This document shows, one piece after another, positions 61,159-64,000 of a DNA stretch of 64,000 bases. The position numbers and the translations under genes are program-made. The DNA comes from Streptomyces sp. A 4/2 (GTDB lineage: Bacteria > Actinomycetota > Actinomycetes > Streptomycetales > Streptomycetaceae): the NCBI RefSeq assembly GCF_940670765.1, contig NZ_CALNVW010000019.1, positions 248,001 through 312,000 of the forward strand. Reading direction: 5' to 3'. The notes beneath the pieces are model-generated. The model was not told the origin of the DNA. It worked only from the letters and a program-made list of their open reading frames with translations, and did not search any database. How positions within the stretch are numbered: the stretch's first letter is position 1; each line of letters begins with the position of its first letter.

Positions 61159-61186
61159 GGCCCCGGCGCTCTGGAGCGCCGGGGCC
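61159..61186. terminator. Strong GC hairpin
   Basis: GGCCCCGGCGCTC at 61159-61171 and the complement at 61174-61186 with a 2-base nominal loop (4 with the closing pair open), flanked by GGGGAGG and CCTCCCC that extend the stem with an offset. Probably ends the desR transcript. Confidence 0.85.
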
Positions 61187-61429
61187 TGACCTCCCCTGTC
61201 CCGACCTGGAGCCCCGAGCTCTCAAGGTCGGTCGTGCCGGACCCTCATCCCCGAGTGGTCCGCCCCCGCAGAAAATCTCCCCTGGCCAGCAACCCTCAAT
61301 CCTTGCGGGGTGTCACTCGAAGGTGGGGTGTTGCGCGAGGAAACCGCGTTTTCGAATGCGGGTTCGATACTCTGCGGTGTGGCGACATCGACCACAGGAT
61401 CGACCACAGTGGCGAGCACAGGGGCGAGC

Positions 61430-61503
61430 AGAACGGCCACTGAACGGAACGGCCACGAACGGCCACTGAACGGGAACGGCCACTGAACGGCCACGAACGG
61501 CCT
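61430..61503. repeat. Minisatellite of GAACGGCCAC(T) units
   Basis: About six units of 10-14 bases, irregularly spaced, immediately upstream of the hydrolase gene at 61545. Confidence 0.85.
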
Positions 61504-61544
61504 GCGGCACTTGCGGGGCCGATCCACTCGGGGGACTGAAGGGG

Positions 61545-62423
61545 GTGCCAGATCACATGGTGCGGCGCATCGACGTGACCGGACCGGACGGCGTACACCT
61601 TGCTGCCTGGGAGTTCGCCGACCCGCCCAAGGAGCCCGGCAGTGACGCCGAGCGTGCTCCCGGCGTCTTACTGCTGCACGGCCTGATGGGCCGCGCCTCG
61701 CACTGGGCGTCCACGGCGCGCTGGCTCTCCGAACGCCACCGCGCGATAGCCCTCGACCAGCGGGGTCACGGCCGCAGCGACAAGCCCGCCGACGGTCCGT
61801 ACACCCGCGATGCGTACGTCGCCGACGCCGAGGCGGCGATCGAGCAGCTGGGCCTGGCGCCCGTGACTCTCATCGGCCACGCGATGGGTGCGCTCACCGC
61901 CTGGCAGCTCGCCGCCAAGCGCCCCGACCTGGTCCGGGCCGTGATCATCTGCGACATGCGGGCCTCGGCCCTGGGGACGGCCACCCAGCGCGAGTGGGAG
62001 GACTGGTTCGCGTCCTGGCCGGTCCCCTTCGCGACGCTCGCCGACGTCCGGAAGTGGTTCGGCGAGGACGATCCCTGGGTGGAGCGCCCGAACCCGGCCA
62101 GGGGCGAGTTCTTCGCCGAGGTCATGGCCGAGCAGGCCGACGGCTGGCGCCCCGTGTTCTCCCCCCGCCAGATGCTGAAGTCCCGCGAGACCTGGGTCTT
62201 CGACGCGCACTGGGAGGAGCTGGCCCAGGTCCGGTGCCCGGCCCTGGTGGTCCGTGGCCTGGACGGTGAGCTGGGCCGCGCGGAGTCCCAGGAGATGGTC
62301 CGGGTGCTGACCCGCGGTGAGTACGCGGAGGTGGCGGACGCGGCCCACCTGGTCCACTACGACCAGCCCGACGCCTGGCGCGCCGCGATAGAGCCGTTCC
62401 TGGACGCGGTGGCCGTGAAGTAG
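61545..62423 (+). CDS. Alpha/beta-hydrolase-fold protein with Ala at the nucleophile position
   Basis: 292 residues; GTG 61545, or ATG 61557 after GAAGGGGG, are alternative starts. Fold markers: LLLHGLMGRASHW (oxyanion HG), ALDQRGHGRSDKP and, at the elbow, VTLIGHAMGALTAW, where GxSxG reads G-H-A-M-G and Ser is replaced by Ala. Acid and base positions are present (LVVRGLDGELGRAE; DAAHLVHYDQP). Without a Ser, normal esterase chemistry is not expected; dioxygenase-like or non-catalytic hydrolase-fold roles are possible. Function unknown. Confidence 0.85.
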   Translation: MPDHMVRRIDVTGPDGVHLAAWEFADPPKEPGSDAERAPGVLLLHGLMGRASHWASTARWLSERHRAIALDQRGHGRSDKPADGPYTRDAYVADAEAAIEQLGLAPVTLIGHAMGALTAWQLAAKRPDLVRAVIICDMRASALGTATQREWEDWFASWPVPFATLADVRKWFGEDDPWVERPNPARGEFFAEVMAEQADGWRPVFSPRQMLKSRETWVFDAHWEELAQVRCPALVVRGLDGELGRAESQEMVRVLTRGEYAEVADAAHLVHYDQPDAWRAAIEPFLDAVAVK

Positions 62424-62436
62424 TCCCGGGGCGACC

Positions 62437-62536
62437 GTGACCGACGGACCGACGGACCGACGGACCGACCGGCCGACGGACCGACCGGCCGACGGACCGA
62501 CCGGCCGACGGACCGACCGGCCGACGGACCGACCGA
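62437..62536. repeat. 16-bp minisatellite GACGGACCGACCGGCC
   Basis: Four or five copies plus shorter GACCGACG units fill almost the whole 125-bp gap between two convergent genes. Copies are self-complementary in part (CCGGCC), so transcripts can form hairpins that may serve as terminator. Confidence 0.9.
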
Positions 62537-62548
62537 CCCCCGGTGCCG

Positions 62549-64000
62549 TCAGCCCTTGCTGACGGCCGTCAGGATCTCCGGGAGCCGGGAGGCCGCCTGC
62601 GGTGCGGCCACCCGCAGGCCGGCCCAGGCGGCCAGCGCGCCGTACCCGGTGCCCACCGGCAGCAGGATCCACAGCAACGGCTCGTTGCCCGTGGTGTGCA
62701 GCGTGATCAGCAGGACGATCACCGGGGAGCAGAGCAGCGACGCCGAGACCATGCCGCCGAAGATGGAGATCCAGGCGAGGCCCGCCTGGCCGGGGGCCAC
62801 GTTCTTGTGGGCGTTGTCCTGGGGGATCGAGTACGGGAAGCGCGCCGAGGTCACGGCGCCCGTCGCCAGCATCGCGCCGAGCAGCGCGAAGGCCAGGCCC
62901 ATCGCCTCCGGCAGCGCCCGCCAGTCGCCGAGCAGCCCGGCCGTGACGACGGTGACCAGGGCGGTGTACGGGAGGGTGACCACGAGCAACGCCAGTGCCC
63001 GCGAACGCAGTTCGGTGTAGGCGTCCTGCGGGGTGGAGATCGTCTGCGCGACCATCCAGAACGCCGAGGTGTCCTGGCCGAACTGGTTGTACATCTGGAT
63101 GCCGAGCATCCCCGACGCGAAGCAGGAGAAGTAGATCGACCCGCTGCCCTGGACCGCGTTGAGGACCGGGACGATCAGCCCGATCGCGAGCGATGCGATC
63201 CAGGCGGCCTTGGTCTTCGGGTCGCGCCAGATGTAGCGCAGGGTACGCAGCATCACGGTGCCGGTACGCCCCTCCGGGAGGAAGCGGGAGAGGCCCGCCG
63301 CCGACTCCTTGCGGCTCGGTTCGCCCGCCGCGATCGTCGAGCCGTCCGGGGACGTCATCAGCCGGACCAGGGTGCGCTGCCAGGCGAGGAGGAGCACCAC
63401 CAGGGCCGCGGCGGCGATGAGGAGTTGGGCGGCGGCCTGCCCGTACGAGCCGCGGCCCGCCGAGTCCACCGCGCCGATCGCGGACGCCGGTGGCAGCCAC
63501 CGCACCACGTCCCCGGCCGGGTCGAGCGCGGAGAGCCCGCCCGCCCTGCCGAGCCGCTGGACGCCGAAGTTGACCGCCTGGATGCCCACCGCGATGACCA
63601 GGCCGCTCAGTACGGCCAGATCGCGGCCCTTGCGCGAGGTGAGCAGCCGGACGTTGGCCGCCGCGACCGTCCGGGCCAGCGCCACACAGACCAGCACCGT
63701 GAGGGGCACCGCGACCACCGCCACCACCGCGCCCGCCGGGCCCGTCGCCACCGCGACGGCCGAGCCCAGGACGAGGCAGAGCGTGAACAGCGGGCCGATG
63801 CCCACGAGTGAGGTGACGAGCAGCGCCCGTACCAGCGGTTCGGGGCGCAGCGGCAGCATCACCAGACGGCTGGGGTCCAGCGTCTCGTCGCCGCCGGGGA
63901 AGAAGAGCGGCATCGCCGACCAGCCCACCGCCAGGACGGTGACGAGGATGACGGTCAGGGTGCCCGCGTGGGCGTTGCCGTGCAGGGCGATCAGCCCGAG
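62549..64000 (-). CDS. ABC-2-type transporter permease (5' end beyond the window)
   Basis: 483 visible residues; the frame remains open to base 64000, where it reads LGLIALHGNAHAGTLTVILV before the apparent start at 63928, so the true start is outside. At least ten hydrophobic segments are visible (for instance LLVTSLVGIGPLFTLCLVLG, GAVVAVVAVPLTVLVCVALA, LLWILLPVGTGYGALAAWAG). FFPGGDETLDPSRLVMLPLR is typical of large actinobacterial multidrug-type ABC permeases whose ATPase is encoded next door. Substrate unknown. Confidence 0.82.
   Translation of the reverse strand, partial: LGLIALHGNAHAGTLTVILVTVLAVGWSAMPLFFPGGDETLDPSRLVMLPLRPEPLVRALLVTSLVGIGPLFTLCLVLGSAVAVATGPAGAVVAVVAVPLTVLVCVALARTVAAANVRLLTSRKGRDLAVLSGLVIAVGIQAVNFGVQRLGRAGGLSALDPAGDVVRWLPPASAIGAVDSAGRGSYGQAAAQLLIAAAALVVLLLAWQRTLVRLMTSPDGSTIAAGEPSRKESAAGLSRFLPEGRTGTVMLRTLRYIWRDPKTKAAWIASLAIGLIVPVLNAVQGSGSIYFSCFASGMLGIQMYNQFGQDTSAFWMVAQTISTPQDAYTELRSRALALLVVTLPYTALVTVVTAGLLGDWRALPEAMGLAFALLGAMLATGAVTSARFPYSIPQDNAHKNVAPGQAGLAWISIFGGMVSASLLCSPVIVLLITLHTTGNEPLLWILLPVGTGYGALAAWAGLRVAAPQAASRLPEILTAVSKG

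Larger units (their letters stand above)
60909..61544. other. 636-bp intergenic region with hairpin and minisatellite
   Basis: Begins with GTAGTCCG repeats (60925-60965), then featureless DNA, a terminator hairpin at 61159-61186 and a tandem array at 61430-61503. No coding frame with good codon bias was found; the open frames here are short and Arg-rich. Confidence 0.6.

Noticed and set aside
61668..63500. 610-codon minus-strand open frame
   Set aside because: Runs through the hydrolase antisense, the minisatellite and the permease out of frame; not a protein.

Overview
The window is high-G+C actinobacterial DNA. Streptomyces is indicated by dense GC-rich coding with strong third-position G/C bias, many GTG starts, mycothiol-dependent enzyme families, a conservon (sensor/roadblock/DUF742/GTPase plus P450s), a DtxR-type iron repressor beside a SIS-domain sugar-phosphate enzyme, and DUF6415/DUF6193/DUF6247-type proteins. 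No rRNA, tRNA or CRISPR array was recognised.

Layout. 0-5.3 kb: a polymorphic-toxin operon on the minus strand (small helical protein, large WXG100/Rhs toxin, DUF6193-like immunity gene running off the left edge). 5.4-13.3 kb: a broken secreted-protein relic, a Vat-type acetyltransferase, an SGNH hydrolase, a secreted propeller-like protein, a pentapeptide-repeat protein, a ferredoxin with a cytochrome P450, a GNAT and a Fic protein. 13.5-15.6 kb: MFS transporter with a TetR regulator. 15.7-21.1 kb: an accessory block with a PCMT-like methyltransferase, a frameshifted radical SAM enzyme, a coupled DUF6415 mini-operon, a divergent XRE/TPR regulator and a SLOG-like protein.

21.2-32.3 kb: serC, a six-gene conservon operon including a P450 without the usual EXXR motif, a large FAD/Fe-S dehydrogenase, a 168-bp MITE and an EamA exporter. 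32.4-35.4 kb is a scrapyard: a toxin-antitoxin-like pair with a nonsense-mutated partner, SDR and MarR genes fused head to head after losing both 5' ends, and a glycosyltransferase flanked by two copies of a MarR fragment. 35.6-44.7 kb: a catabolic operon of the Atu/Liu kind (TIGR03084 protein, AtuA-like, two acyl-CoA carboxylase subunits, acyl-CoA dehydrogenase, enoyl-CoA hydratase, TetR) preceded by a large AT-rich palindrome that looks like its operator.

44.8-46.7 kb: divergent citrate synthase and pdxH. 47-53 kb: small accessory genes, a berberine-bridge oxidase fragment and a winged-helix/zinc-ribbon protein. 53.2-56.8 kb: a decayed locus bounded by two 38-bp repeats, holding a frameshifted TPR gene, an intact methyltransferase, a 5'-truncated regulator, the tail of what looks like a peptide precursor, and a GNAT. 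57.5-64 kb: core-like genes (small membrane protein, PAS/GAF protein, SIS enzyme, DesR-like repressor, alpha/beta hydrolase with Ala at the nucleophile position, ABC-2 permease running off the right edge).

Two themes recur. In two places divergently oriented genes have lost their shared upstream DNA and both N-termini, leaving tail-only pseudogenes joined head to head. Short tandem duplications accumulate between genes, and in the catabolic operon they duplicate Shine-Dalgarno sequences. No complete new system is proven. The best leads are the radical SAM/PCMT block, the decayed peptide locus at 53-57 kb and the DUF6247 pair.
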